Positions 26,335-34,990 of a stretch of DNA of 64,000 nt are shown piece after piece. This DNA comes from Candidatus Lucifugimonas marina (GTDB lineage Bacteria > Chloroflexota > Dehalococcoidia > Lucifugimonadales > Lucifugimonadaceae), in assembly GCA_029593915.1 (NCBI GenBank), contig CP046147.1, positions 2,775,001 through 2,839,000 on the forward strand, in the 5' to 3' direction. Under the pieces are notes generated by a model. It was given only the letters and a program-made list of their open reading frames with translations. It did not search any database and was not told where the DNA came from. Made by a program: the position numbers and the translations under genes. Every line of letters starts with the position of its first letter. Within the stretch, counting starts at the first letter, position 1.

Positions 26335-27486
26335 ATGCGAATTACCGACGTCAAGCCATACCCAGTTTGGGTAGGCACAAGAAACCAAATGTTGGTCAAA
26401 GTTGAAACAGACGAAGGCATATATGGCTGGGGCGAATCTGGGCTTTCAAGCCGAGAGATAGGCGTTAAAGGTATTGTCGAGCACTACCGAGAGTTCCTGA
26501 TCGGGCGTGACCCAATGCAACGCGGAGCGCTCTGGCAAGAAATGTATCGTAGCCAGTACTTCGAAGGCGGTCGAACTCTTACCGCAGCAATTTCAGCAAT
26601 TGATATCGCCCTCTACGACATCGTCGGCAAAAAACTCGGCGTTCCTGTGTATGAACTGCTCGGCGGCAAGCACCGCAACTACGTTCCTACGTTCGCAACC
26701 GGGGGCGGAAATTCTCCCGAAGAAATGGTAGACATTGCCCAAAAGATGATCGCCGAAGGTTTCGACTGTTTCCGACTTCACAGAGGTTACGAAAAAGAAT
26801 CCGAAGGAATATTCGAACCTCGCGAGGCAATCGCCAACGCAGCTGAAGGTTTAATCAAAGCCCGCGAAGTTCTCGGACTCCGACCTGTAATTGGCTACGA
26901 CTTCCATCACCGACTTTCAGTAGCGGAAACAGCTTCCTTCTGTCAGATGATGCCCGAGCACACTCTCGACTTCCTCGAAGAACCGATTCGCGATGAAACT
27001 CCCGAAGCATATGAAACTCTTCGAACGATGACGAATATGCCGTTCGCACTTGGAGAAGAGTTCGCATCCAAGTGGCAGTTCCTTCCTTACATCGAAAAAG
27101 GACTCGCCAACTACATACGAGTCGATATCTGCAACGTAGGCGGAATTACCGAAGCAATGAAAGTTGTCGGCTGGTCAGAAGCACACTACATCGATCTCAT
27201 GCCACACAACCCCCTCGGACCAATCTGTGTAGCCGCTACCGCCCACATGGGAATGGCAGCAGCAAACTTCTCATGGCTCGAGATTCGTGAATCTGCAGGA
27301 GAAGACAACGGCTTCTACTCGAAGGAAGTCTTCCCGGTTCAGCCTGAAATCGTACCCGGCAAAGTAACCGTACTCGATAAACCCGGGCTCGGAGTCGAAG
27401 TCGATGAAGCATCACTAATCGAACCATTCCAATGGTCTGAAATGCCACACCTAAAACGAAACGACGGGTCACACACCAACTGGTAG
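26335..27486 (+). CDS. Enolase-superfamily sugar-acid dehydratase-like protein, paralogue 1
   Basis: 383 residues from the ATG at 26335 (MRITDVKPYPVWVGTRNQML), placed by alignment with the next two genes. The mandelate racemase/muconate lactonising layout is complete: N-terminal capping domain with GIYGWGESGLSSRE, then a barrel with metal ligands in VIGYDFHHR (Asp), DFLEEPIRDE (Glu) and ALGEEFASKW (Glu). DICNVGGITE and DLMPHNPLGPI give the Asp-His dyad. The DFH arrangement resembles D-galactonate/gluconate-type dehydratases, which remove water from acid sugars to give 2-keto-3-deoxy acids. It is 27 bases upstream of paralogue 2 and almost certainly co-transcribed. The substrate is not known. 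Confidence 0.88.
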   Translation: MRITDVKPYPVWVGTRNQMLVKVETDEGIYGWGESGLSSREIGVKGIVEHYREFLIGRDPMQRGALWQEMYRSQYFEGGRTLTAAISAIDIALYDIVGKKLGVPVYELLGGKHRNYVPTFATGGGNSPEEMVDIAQKMIAEGFDCFRLHRGYEKESEGIFEPREAIANAAEGLIKAREVLGLRPVIGYDFHHRLSVAETASFCQMMPEHTLDFLEEPIRDETPEAYETLRTMTNMPFALGEEFASKWQFLPYIEKGLANYIRVDICNVGGITEAMKVVGWSEAHYIDLMPHNPLGPICVAATAHMGMAAANFSWLEIRESAGEDNGFYSKEVFPVQPEIVPGKVTVLDKPGLGVEVDEASLIEPFQWSEMPHLKRNDGSHTNW

Positions 27487-27513
27487 AAAACTATCTACTC
27501 AAACTCACACACC

Positions 27514-28671
27514 ATGCACATAACAGATGTAATTCCATATCCAGTCTGGGTCGGCAGCCGAAACCAGATGCTCGTAAAGGTCGAAACCAACGAAGGCATC
27601 TATGGCTGGGGTGAATCCGGACTTTCGAGTCGCGAACTTGGCGTAAAAGGAATCGTCGAACATTATCGAGAGTTTTTGGTTGGGCGCGATCCCATGCAGC
27701 GAGGTGCGCTCTGGCAGGAGATGTACCGCAGCCAGTACTTCGAGGGTGGTCGTACGTTAACTGCTGCAATATCAGCGATCGACATCGCTCTCTACGACAT
27801 CATCGGCAAAAAGCTTGGCGTTCCTGTCTACGAACTGATCGGCGGCAAACAGCGAAACTACGTTCCGACATTCGCTACAGGCGGCGGCAACTCACCTGAA
27901 GAGATGATCGATATCGCTCAGAAAATCATCTCTGACGGCTTCGACTGTTTCCGATTGCACCATCACTACGGTCGCAAGGCAGAAGGGGATCGGACCTTTG
28001 AACCACGGGAAGCAATCGCACTCGCGACCGAGGGCCTGATCAAATCACGCGAAGTGCTCGGAACTCGACCAGTAATCGGCTACGACTTTCACCATCGTCT
28101 ATCGGTCGCAGAAACCGTCTCGTTCTGTCAGATGATGCCTGAACACACCCTCGATTTCCTCGAAGAGCCGATCCGTGATGAAACACCCGAGGCATACGAG
28201 GTGCTCCGAACTATGACGAACATGCCGTTCGCAATCGGAGAAGAATTCGCCTCAAAATGGCAGTTCCTTCCATACATTGAGAAAGGACTCACCCAGTACG
28301 CACGAATCGACGTTTGCAACGTGGGAGGAATCACCGAGGCTATGAAGGTCGTAGGTTGGGCAGAAGCGCATTACATCGATCTCATGCCGCACAATCCGCT
28401 CGGGCCAATCTGTGTAGCTGCAACATCGCACATGTCGATGGCATCGGCCAACTTCTCATGGCTCGAAATACGTGAGTCACCGGGCGAAAGCCTCAACTTC
28501 TATTCGAAAGAAATATATCCGGTACAACCCGAAATCGTTCCCGGTAAAGTAACCGTCTTAGATAAACCCGGTCTCGGCGTGGAAGTAGATGAAGCCTCTC
28601 TTACTGAACCATTCAAATTCCAAAACGTCGAACCACTACGTCGCAAGGACGGTTCAAAAACCAACCACTAA
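27514..28671 (+). CDS. Enolase-superfamily sugar-acid dehydratase-like protein, paralogue 2
   Basis: 385 residues. It is very close to paralogue 1 along its whole length and is the product of a tandem duplication. Catalytic residues are the same: Asp and His in VIGYDFHHRLS, Glu in DFLEEPIRDE, Glu in AIGEEFASKW, Asp in RIDVCNVGGITE and His in LMPHNPLGPI. The main difference is in the specificity loop after FDCFRLH, which here reads HHYGRKAEGDRTFEPRE, longer by two residues than in paralogue 1. This suggests a related but altered substrate. It shares the operon with paralogue 1. Confidence 0.88.
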   Translation: MHITDVIPYPVWVGSRNQMLVKVETNEGIYGWGESGLSSRELGVKGIVEHYREFLVGRDPMQRGALWQEMYRSQYFEGGRTLTAAISAIDIALYDIIGKKLGVPVYELIGGKQRNYVPTFATGGGNSPEEMIDIAQKIISDGFDCFRLHHHYGRKAEGDRTFEPREAIALATEGLIKSREVLGTRPVIGYDFHHRLSVAETVSFCQMMPEHTLDFLEEPIRDETPEAYEVLRTMTNMPFAIGEEFASKWQFLPYIEKGLTQYARIDVCNVGGITEAMKVVGWAEAHYIDLMPHNPLGPICVAATSHMSMASANFSWLEIRESPGESLNFYSKEIYPVQPEIVPGKVTVLDKPGLGVEVDEASLTEPFKFQNVEPLRRKDGSKTNH

Positions 28672-28724
28672 TATTTCGAGATAATTGCTGCAGTCAAATT
28701 GATTAGCAGATAAGAAAACAACAG

Positions 28725-28822
28725 TCCTCTTTCCTTCGGGAAGAGGCTAGAAGAAGGATAGATCGCTGAGTCACAAGGTCCTGTCCCCCTTCCTTCGGGA
28801 AGGGGTTAGGGGATGGGTAGAT
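28725..28822 (+). repeat. Dispersed repeat family B, two direct copies
   Basis: Two tandem-like copies: 28725-28767 (GTCCTCTTTCCTTCGGGAAG, then AGAAGGATAGATCGC) and 28779-28825 (GTCCTGTCCCCCTTCCTTCG, then GGGATGGGTAGATTGC). Each holds a small CTTCC-TTCG-GGAAG stem-loop. A minus-strand copy is at 24584. They fill the gap between enolase paralogues 2 and 3. Confidence 0.7.
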
Positions 28823-28871
28823 TGCAGCGGGTCCCAAGTCATTCGATGACGCCCGGACCTAATCACACACC

Positions 28872-30017
28872 ATGAAAATCACAGATCTAAAACCATATGC
28901 AGTCTGGGTCGGACGCCGAAACCAGATGCTAGTAAAAATCGAAACCGACGAAGGCATCTACGGCTGGGGTGAATCAGGATTCTCCGGCCGAGAACTTGGT
29001 GTCAAAGGAATCATGGAACACTACCGTGAATTCCTGATCGGCCGCGACCCCATGAGCCGAGGCGGGCTCTGGCAAGAGATGTACCGAAGCCAGTACTTTG
29101 AAGGTGGAAGAACCCTCACTGCTGCAATATCAGCAATTGACCTCGCCCTGCATGACATCGTCGCTAAAAAGCTCGGTGTCCCTGTTTACGAACTCCTCGG
29201 CGGCAAGCACCGACACACCGTGCCTGTGTTCGCAACAACTGCCGGTCCTTACGGTCCAGCCATGATCGAACAGGCAAAAGAGTTCATGGATGCTGGAATC
29301 AACGCATTCCGACTTTCATACGACAACATGGATATCCAGAGCGGTGGACTTTTCGAACCTCGTGAGTCAATCGCTAACTCGGCCGAATGGCTTATCAAGA
29401 CTCGTGAAGAACTCGGCAACCAGGCGATCCTCGGTGTCGACTATCACCACAGGCTCTCACCCGCTGAAACCGCAAGCTTCTGCCAGATGATGCCATCACA
29501 CACGCTCGACTTCCTCGAAGAGCCTATTCGAGACGAATCGCCAGAAGCATACGAAGCACTGCGCAAGCTAACCGACGTACCGTTCGCCATTGGTGAAGAG
29601 TTCGCATCGAAGTGGCAGTTCCTGCCCTACATCGAACGCGGCATCACTCAGTACGCACGGGTCGACATCTGCAACGTTGGTGGATTCACTGAATCAATGA
29701 AGGTCGCAGGATGGGCCGAAGCTCACTACATCGACCTCATGCCGCACAACCCGCTGGGACCTATCTGCACCGCAGCATCGGTTCACCTTGCCGCTGCGGT
29801 ACCGAACTTCGCATGGCTCGAAGTCAATATGCAACGAGCCAACGACCCCGACCGCAGCGTGTTCACCGAACAGGTTGAATTCAACGGTAGCGGTTACGTT
29901 GTGAACGACCGACCAGGTCTTGGTGTCGATGTGGATGAAAGCAAACTCTCTGAACCATTCAAGTTCTGGGAAGCTCCACACCCACACCGCGCCGACGGTT
30001 CACACACCAACTGGTAA
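28872..30017 (+). CDS. Enolase-superfamily sugar-acid dehydratase-like protein, paralogue 3
   Basis: 381 residues starting MKITDLKPYAVWVGRRNQML. Metal ligands are conserved (LGVDYHHRLS, DFLEEPIRDE, AIGEEFASKW), as are DICNVGGFTE and LMPHNPLGPI. It is more distant than the other two: the specificity loop is INAFRLSYDNMDIQSGGLFE, the middle reads HTVPVFATTAGPYGPAMIEQ, and the C-terminal barrel strand has LEVNMQRANDPDRSVFTEQV instead of LEIRES. Substrate has therefore probably diverged. It is separated from paralogue 2 by 200 bases holding two repeat-B copies, so it may have its own promoter. Confidence 0.88.
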   Translation: MKITDLKPYAVWVGRRNQMLVKIETDEGIYGWGESGFSGRELGVKGIMEHYREFLIGRDPMSRGGLWQEMYRSQYFEGGRTLTAAISAIDLALHDIVAKKLGVPVYELLGGKHRHTVPVFATTAGPYGPAMIEQAKEFMDAGINAFRLSYDNMDIQSGGLFEPRESIANSAEWLIKTREELGNQAILGVDYHHRLSPAETASFCQMMPSHTLDFLEEPIRDESPEAYEALRKLTDVPFAIGEEFASKWQFLPYIERGITQYARVDICNVGGFTESMKVAGWAEAHYIDLMPHNPLGPICTAASVHLAAAVPNFAWLEVNMQRANDPDRSVFTEQVEFNGSGYVVNDRPGLGVDVDESKLSEPFKFWEAPHPHRADGSHTNW

Positions 30018-30049
30018 GCGAATACCTGTCGTCTAACCAGACGATTGCC

Positions 30050-30126
30050 CCTCATCCCGACTAGCGCGGAGGGATAACGATCGAATTCCGTCGAACGTAA
30101 TCTCTCCGCTTCGGTCGAGACGAGGA
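30050..30126. repeat. Dispersed repeat family A, inverted pair
   Basis: The left arm 30050-30074 (minus: ATCCCTCCGCG, then GTCGGGATGAGG) and the right arm 30099-30126 (plus: AATCTCTCCGCTTCGGTCGA, then GACGAGG) are inverted with a spacer of about 25 bases. They lie between enolase paralogue 3 and fabI. Confidence 0.7.
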
Positions 30127-30223
30127 GCTATCTAATTCGTGCGAGCCGCCTGTGATTACCGGGCGGCTGTTACATTTGGTTCATCCAAAAACCGGCTAAC
30201 AAAGCGGAAGGCTAACTACAGCG

Positions 30224-31003
30224 ATGGCAGTATCGATCGATCTCAAAGGAAAACGCGGCGTCATTTGGGGCGTTGCAAACCAACGCAGCATCGCATGGGC
30301 GATATCTGAACGACTCGCCGAAGCTGGAGCCGAGCTAGCGTTCACATACCTCAACGAACGCCTGAAAGAACCTGTCGAAAAAGCTACTGCCGGGCTCGAC
30401 AATCCCCTGCTTCTTGAGTGTGACGCGACCAACGACGAACAAGTTCAGGCCGTTTACGACAAGATCAAAGACGAGTGGGGCGAGATAGATTTCGTTGTCC
30501 ACTGCATCGCCTACGCTGAACGAGACGACCTAGGTGGCGACTTCTCCGACACCAATTTGCAAGGCTTCCGTACCGCACTTGAAACCAGTGCATACACGCT
30601 GATGCCCGTAGTTGGAAAAGCAGCACCTCTGTTTGGCGAATCAGGTGGAGCGGCAATCACTCTTACGTTCGATGCCTCGCAGCGCGTTTACCCCGGATAC
30701 AACATCATGGGCACCGCAAAAGCGGCGCTCGAGAATGCATCACGACAGCTCGCTGTTGAATTTGGACCGAAGGCCATTCGCGTAAACGCAATCTCAGCAG
30801 GACCTCTTCCAACACTCGCAGCACGAAGCATCCCCGGATTCCGTGACATGACCCGGGCGCACCGCGAACGATCACCACTGGGTCGAAACATCAATCACAA
30901 GGAAGTCGCCGACACCGCTTTGTTCTTGCTCAGCGATATGTCGACAGGCATTACTGGCTCGATCATTCCAGTCGACGCCGGTTACGGCATCATCGCCCTT
31001 TAG
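30224..31003 (+). CDS. fabI: Enoyl-[acyl-carrier-protein] reductase (FabI/InhA family)
   Basis: 259 residues. It is an atypical SDR with the FabI nucleotide loop GVANQRSIAWAISERLAEAG (residues 17-36), CIAYAERDDL, then TLTFDASQRVYPGYNIMGTA with the catalytic Tyr-x6-Lys (GYNIMGTAK), and NAISAGPLPTLAARSIPGF. It reduces the enoyl-ACP double bond in the last step of the fatty acid elongation cycle. The first tyrosine found in E. coli FabI (SYLGAERA) is Phe here, as in InhA (MDFDPSRA). A thioesterase-like gene begins 17 bases downstream, so they form an operon. Confidence 0.93.
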   Translation: MAVSIDLKGKRGVIWGVANQRSIAWAISERLAEAGAELAFTYLNERLKEPVEKATAGLDNPLLLECDATNDEQVQAVYDKIKDEWGEIDFVVHCIAYAERDDLGGDFSDTNLQGFRTALETSAYTLMPVVGKAAPLFGESGGAAITLTFDASQRVYPGYNIMGTAKAALENASRQLAVEFGPKAIRVNAISAGPLPTLAARSIPGFRDMTRAHRERSPLGRNINHKEVADTALFLLSDMSTGITGSIIPVDAGYGIIAL

Positions 31004-31019
31004 GCGACGGGACAAGTCG

Positions 31020-31379
31020 ATGACCTCGACACCAGAAGGACTTACAACCGGACTCTCGGCGACACGATCGCTAGTCGTCGAGGGCTCCAAGTTGTACAGT
31101 CCAACAGGAAAAGACGAGCACTCAGTTCTCTCCAGTCCTGCCATGATCATGGAGATGGAACTTGCTTGCGTCGATGCGGTACGACCGCACGTAAAAGCAT
31201 CCGCAGGATTTCACGTCGACGTAAAACATATCGCTCCCGCCCCTCAGAACGAAACCGTCGAAACAACAGCCACGCTGATAGAAATCGACGGCAAGAAACT
31301 CCGATTCAAAGTCGAAACAAAACTGGGCGACACCCTAATCGGCACTGGCACCCACCGCAGAGCAATAGTTGACCTGTAG
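31020..31379 (+). CDS. Hotdog-fold thioesterase, FlK-like
   Basis: 119 residues. The pattern SVLSSPAMIMEMELACVDAV, HVDVKHIAPAPQNETVETTA, then LRFKVETKLGDTLIGTGTHR matches the fluoroacetyl-CoA thioesterase-like (FlK) subgroup of hotdog proteins. Here the Thr of the FlK 'TP' motif is replaced by Ser (SSP). Glu in MEMELAC and His in VKHIAPAP occupy the expected catalytic positions. Most relatives are general acyl-CoA thioesterases or protective enzymes, not fluoroacetate-specific. It lies 17 bases after fabI, suggesting a role in acyl chain turnover. Confidence 0.75.
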   Translation: MTSTPEGLTTGLSATRSLVVEGSKLYSPTGKDEHSVLSSPAMIMEMELACVDAVRPHVKASAGFHVDVKHIAPAPQNETVETTATLIEIDGKKLRFKVETKLGDTLIGTGTHRRAIVDL

Positions 31380-31765
31380 TCAGTTTGATCAGACACACGC
31401 CCTCTGCCCAATTCATCCAGCCTGAATCCTCCTCGTCCCGACCCTGCCGGACGAATCTTGATCGTCGACGTCGCCCATCGTTAGCTACAGCACAAATTAA
31501 TTTCGTCTCGGTCGACCATAATCTTCACAGTTGACCAAGATCTCTCCACTCCGCTTCGCTACGGTCGAGACGAGTGTATTCGGCAGTTCGCCGGTAAAGA
31601 GAATCTCGGAACTCTCTTACGGTGCCGACCACGCGTACTTCACATAAATCCGTACAAAAACTTCTGGCAGTCGAAATACCGGTTCCGTGTACGGTGATCT
31701 AGTCGCACTCCTGAGAAGTGCCGCGTATTTAGAAATCCCAACTAGAGAGAATCCGTTTTTTCGCT
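31380..31765. other. Intergenic region with repeat family A
   Basis: No gene is seen. A right-hand repeat-A arm lies at 31533-31574 (GATCTCTCCACTCCGCTTCG, then GGTCGAGACGAG) with a partial inverted arm at 31430-31443 (minus: GGTCGGGACGAGG). The remainder contains the promoter of the large histidine kinase, whose details I could not define. Confidence 0.6.
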
Positions 31766-34700
31766 GTGAGCAGTAGCCAGCATCACACAAACAACCAGCC
31801 ACAAACGGCGACCGGAGCAGACACAGAATCTGCTCCCGGCGTAACGCCCTCTCACTCGAACCAGGGCGACGTTCTCGCATCATCCCAGGACAGGCTTTCG
31901 CCACGCAATTCTCTTACTGTCGCCGAGCTATCGACTCTTGGTGCGACGAACAATTCGACCTCTGTTTTCCAGCGAAATGCAGCGAGAACTCTCCGAACTG
32001 AACTAGAAGTCGATGCCGTGATGATCATCGACTACACCGATGCTTTCGGAGGTAAATCCGTACGGGCGATATCGGGTATGGAAAACGCCGCTCTAGATTC
32101 CGAAATATGGCTGCCAAACTGGCTCTCGCCGGTAGATATCAACTCACCACTGAAGGTCGTCGACGTCGACCCGGCCGAGTTCACAGCCATCTCAGCAATG
32201 AGATCAACCTCGGAATACCGTTCAGCCCTAGCAATCGCAATACCGGGCGTAACCGGTGCCGCTGGAATGATTGTTGCGCTATCTACCAAACCGGTCGATT
32301 TCGACGATTCGCAGATCGACAAAGCCAAAATGATCGTCAGCATGTTGAGCCTCTCGGCATCACGATCAAACGCACTGAACGTGGCAGAGCGGGGCGAATC
32401 TCAACTCGCTGCTTCACGATTGATAGTGCGTTCCAAAAACACTGAAACGCCCAGCAGCGCTCCAAAGACGCTTCTAGCAAAAATTGCCGATCAGCTAAAA
32501 CAGTTCTTTGAATTCGATGTCGTCGCCCTTCGAGTTAAAGCAGATGACAAATTTGTTACGCGTGAATCTCTAGGTGTGAACAAAAACCACAATTTCGCTG
32601 TGCCAAGCACGGTTGCAGACCCAGACACTGCATCCAGCACGAAACCTATCGAGGCAAGAGCAGCCGAATTTTCGGTAGCGCTGACGAACACTATCCACCA
32701 AACCGACAACCGCTCGCGTCAATCAACTGAAGCAGCTTGGAAATCGGTTGGTATCGAATCTGTTTTAGCCATCCCGGTCATTAGCTCCGGCCAAACGGCA
32801 GTAGTGCTCGGATCAACTCGATTCGCTGCTTACACACACGAATCGGTGGCTATTGCGAACCGCTTCGTACCTGCTCTAACAGCAGCATTCGCAGGTGGCA
32901 GCTCTGCACCGGTTGAAGCGGTATCTCGTCACGAAACTGTGGTTGCCGCTCCTGAATATATCGAATCCATCGCATCGGCAACCGAACTGGTTTCTGCATG
33001 CGGGGTCATCGCCACTCAAATCACTAATCGAACCGGAGCTTCACGCGTACAGATCGGATTCATGGACGATGAATCAGGCAGGGCCCATCTCGGGTTTGAC
33101 ACTGAACCGGCCGACGATCTCACCGATTCGGCTTGGATCGCTCCAGAAAAAATCGAACTCCTAATTGATATCTATTCCGACGAGCCAGAATCTCAACGAT
33201 ATTCCACAATTCGCACCGCCATAAAAACTGCGGATAGAACGATCGGATTCGTTGAGGTTTCTCGCGATGAGGCAGGCTTCGATAAAGCAGATCTTGCTCA
33301 AATCAAGGAAATCATTGCAGCCTGCTCGCAGGTTGTAGTGACACTAAGGCACCTCGAACAATCTGAATCTGCACTAAACAAACTCGAAATGCTCCGTCGT
33401 GTTACCGAGCAGATTCGAGCAGAAAAATCTGACAATCCAACCAGCAACCCACGCATTGCATCTCTTATTCGCAATCTGTTCGATGCCGACTGGATCTACT
33501 TTGGAAGCGTCGACCACGAGAACGACCACTCGACTACCGAAATTACCGATGGGCTAAATGTTCCTGAACTCGAACCCGGTGTTCGAGTCTCACGACGTTC
33601 ACTTCTAATCCCTTCCACCCTCGCAGTATCCAGTCCAGTAACTATCGATCTCGAATCCGCTGCTCCGGGGCAGAGAGCTGCTGGTAGATGGATGTATCGT
33701 GCAGGCCTACGCTCGGCTATATGTGCACCGCTCCGACTAGACGGCGTTGTTACCACGATGTTTATGTGTGCCTCTCGAAAGCCCACTGGATTCGGGTCTC
33801 TCGAGAAAAAGATGGTCGCATCAATTACTTCCGAACTGGAAATTTCAATTGAGCGAGCGAACCAGCGCAAGATGGCTCCAAATACGAGTGAAGGCAAAGG
33901 CTCTGCACAAATCGTTCTAGAACAGCTCGGACCTAATCTTGAAGCCATCCTCAACAATGCTTCTGTACTAGTCCTCACTGTGGGCAAAGACGGAATCGTA
34001 AAAGATTTCGCAGGGAGAGGTATCGAAGGGCTGAAGCTTGTTCCTGAACGACTTCTTGGCAGAGATTTCATCGCCTACTCTCGAAAAATCGAAGGACTCG
34101 AAGATTCGCTCAACCGAGCATTAAAAGGTCACTCAGGACGAATCGAAATCGAGGTGTTTGGAACTATTCTCGATGCCTGGATGGAACCGAATCTCGACAC
34201 CGACGGCGAGCCAGGTTCCGCAACCGTCGTCGTTTCAGACATCACAGATCGAGTTAGTGCCGCAAGGGCGGAAGCGGCCCTAACAACTTTGCAACAAGAA
34301 CAGGACCGAGCTACTAAGTTCATCGTTTCGCTATCGCACGAAATGAAATCACCACTAACCACAGTGGTAGCGCTGGCCGATTTGCTTGGTATGAACGACC
34401 GAGGAAATCTGCACCCCGATCAAATCGAACGAATCAACGTGGTTCAGCAAAATGCCGACCGTCTGACTCTTCTAGTGAACGACTTCCTCAACATCTCAAA
34501 AATGGAAGCCGGTACGTTTGAAAGCAAGCCATCGAAATTCCAGATTTCAGAACTGGCTACCGATCTTGCGACCTCATTCGAACCGATTGCGACAGGGCAA
34601 GATCACAAGATTTCAGTAACTGCGCCCGACGAACACCAATTCGCAACAGCCGACCGAGAATTGCTTCGACAGGCAATCATGAATTTGCTCACGAACGCCA

Positions 34701-34990
34701 GCAAATACTCGCCTGCCAACACGAATATCGCCCTAGACATATGGGTCGATGAAAACGATCTACGAATTACTGTCACCGACGAAGGCCCCGGAATCCCTCA
34801 CGACGAACGCGACCGAGTTTTCGAGCCATATAGTCAGCTCGACAACCCTGATGTTCCCGGAACAGGAATGGGTCTGGCTATCGTCAGGCAGATTGTCGAA
34901 CTTCACCACGGCAAAGTCTGGGTAGAAGATGGGCTCGGCGGCGGAACGTCGTTCGCCATATGGCTGCCGGAAGCCATCTCACACAGCTAG
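31766..34990 (+). CDS. Large sensor histidine kinase with several GAF domains and a PAS domain
   Basis: 1,074 residues from a GTG, with no transmembrane helices and so probably cytosolic. After a low-complexity N-terminus, repeated GAF-like units occupy about residues 60-690 (for example SALAIAIPGVTGAAGMIVAL and ICAPLRLDGVVTTMFMCASR). A PAS-like unit with a short coil (about 715-845) follows. The kinase core is complete: H-box FIVSLSHEMKSPLTTVVALA (His about 858), N-box LLTNASKYSP, G1 DEGPGI and GTGMGLAIV. No response regulator is adjacent, so it is an orphan kinase. It is convergent with the S2P gene and the two stop codons overlap within a CTAG. GAF domains suggest a small-molecule or redox signal. 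Confidence 0.9.
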   Translation: MSSSQHHTNNQPQTATGADTESAPGVTPSHSNQGDVLASSQDRLSPRNSLTVAELSTLGATNNSTSVFQRNAARTLRTELEVDAVMIIDYTDAFGGKSVRAISGMENAALDSEIWLPNWLSPVDINSPLKVVDVDPAEFTAISAMRSTSEYRSALAIAIPGVTGAAGMIVALSTKPVDFDDSQIDKAKMIVSMLSLSASRSNALNVAERGESQLAASRLIVRSKNTETPSSAPKTLLAKIADQLKQFFEFDVVALRVKADDKFVTRESLGVNKNHNFAVPSTVADPDTASSTKPIEARAAEFSVALTNTIHQTDNRSRQSTEAAWKSVGIESVLAIPVISSGQTAVVLGSTRFAAYTHESVAIANRFVPALTAAFAGGSSAPVEAVSRHETVVAAPEYIESIASATELVSACGVIATQITNRTGASRVQIGFMDDESGRAHLGFDTEPADDLTDSAWIAPEKIELLIDIYSDEPESQRYSTIRTAIKTADRTIGFVEVSRDEAGFDKADLAQIKEIIAACSQVVVTLRHLEQSESALNKLEMLRRVTEQIRAEKSDNPTSNPRIASLIRNLFDADWIYFGSVDHENDHSTTEITDGLNVPELEPGVRVSRRSLLIPSTLAVSSPVTIDLESAAPGQRAAGRWMYRAGLRSAICAPLRLDGVVTTMFMCASRKPTGFGSLEKKMVASITSELEISIERANQRKMAPNTSEGKGSAQIVLEQLGPNLEAILNNASVLVLTVGKDGIVKDFAGRGIEGLKLVPERLLGRDFIAYSRKIEGLEDSLNRALKGHSGRIEIEVFGTILDAWMEPNLDTDGEPGSATVVVSDITDRVSAARAEAALTTLQQEQDRATKFIVSLSHEMKSPLTTVVALADLLGMNDRGNLHPDQIERINVVQQNADRLTLLVNDFLNISKMEAGTFESKPSKFQISELATDLATSFEPIATGQDHKISVTAPDEHQFATADRELLRQAIMNLLTNASKYSPANTNIALDIWVDENDLRITVTDEGPGIPHDERDRVFEPYSQLDNPDVPGTGMGLAIVRQIVELHHGKVWVEDGLGGGTSFAIWLPEAISHS

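Noticed and set aside
28725..28822. CRISPR array
   Set aside because: Only two imperfect copies with a very short gap, no regular spacers and no cas genes; they belong to dispersed repeat family B.
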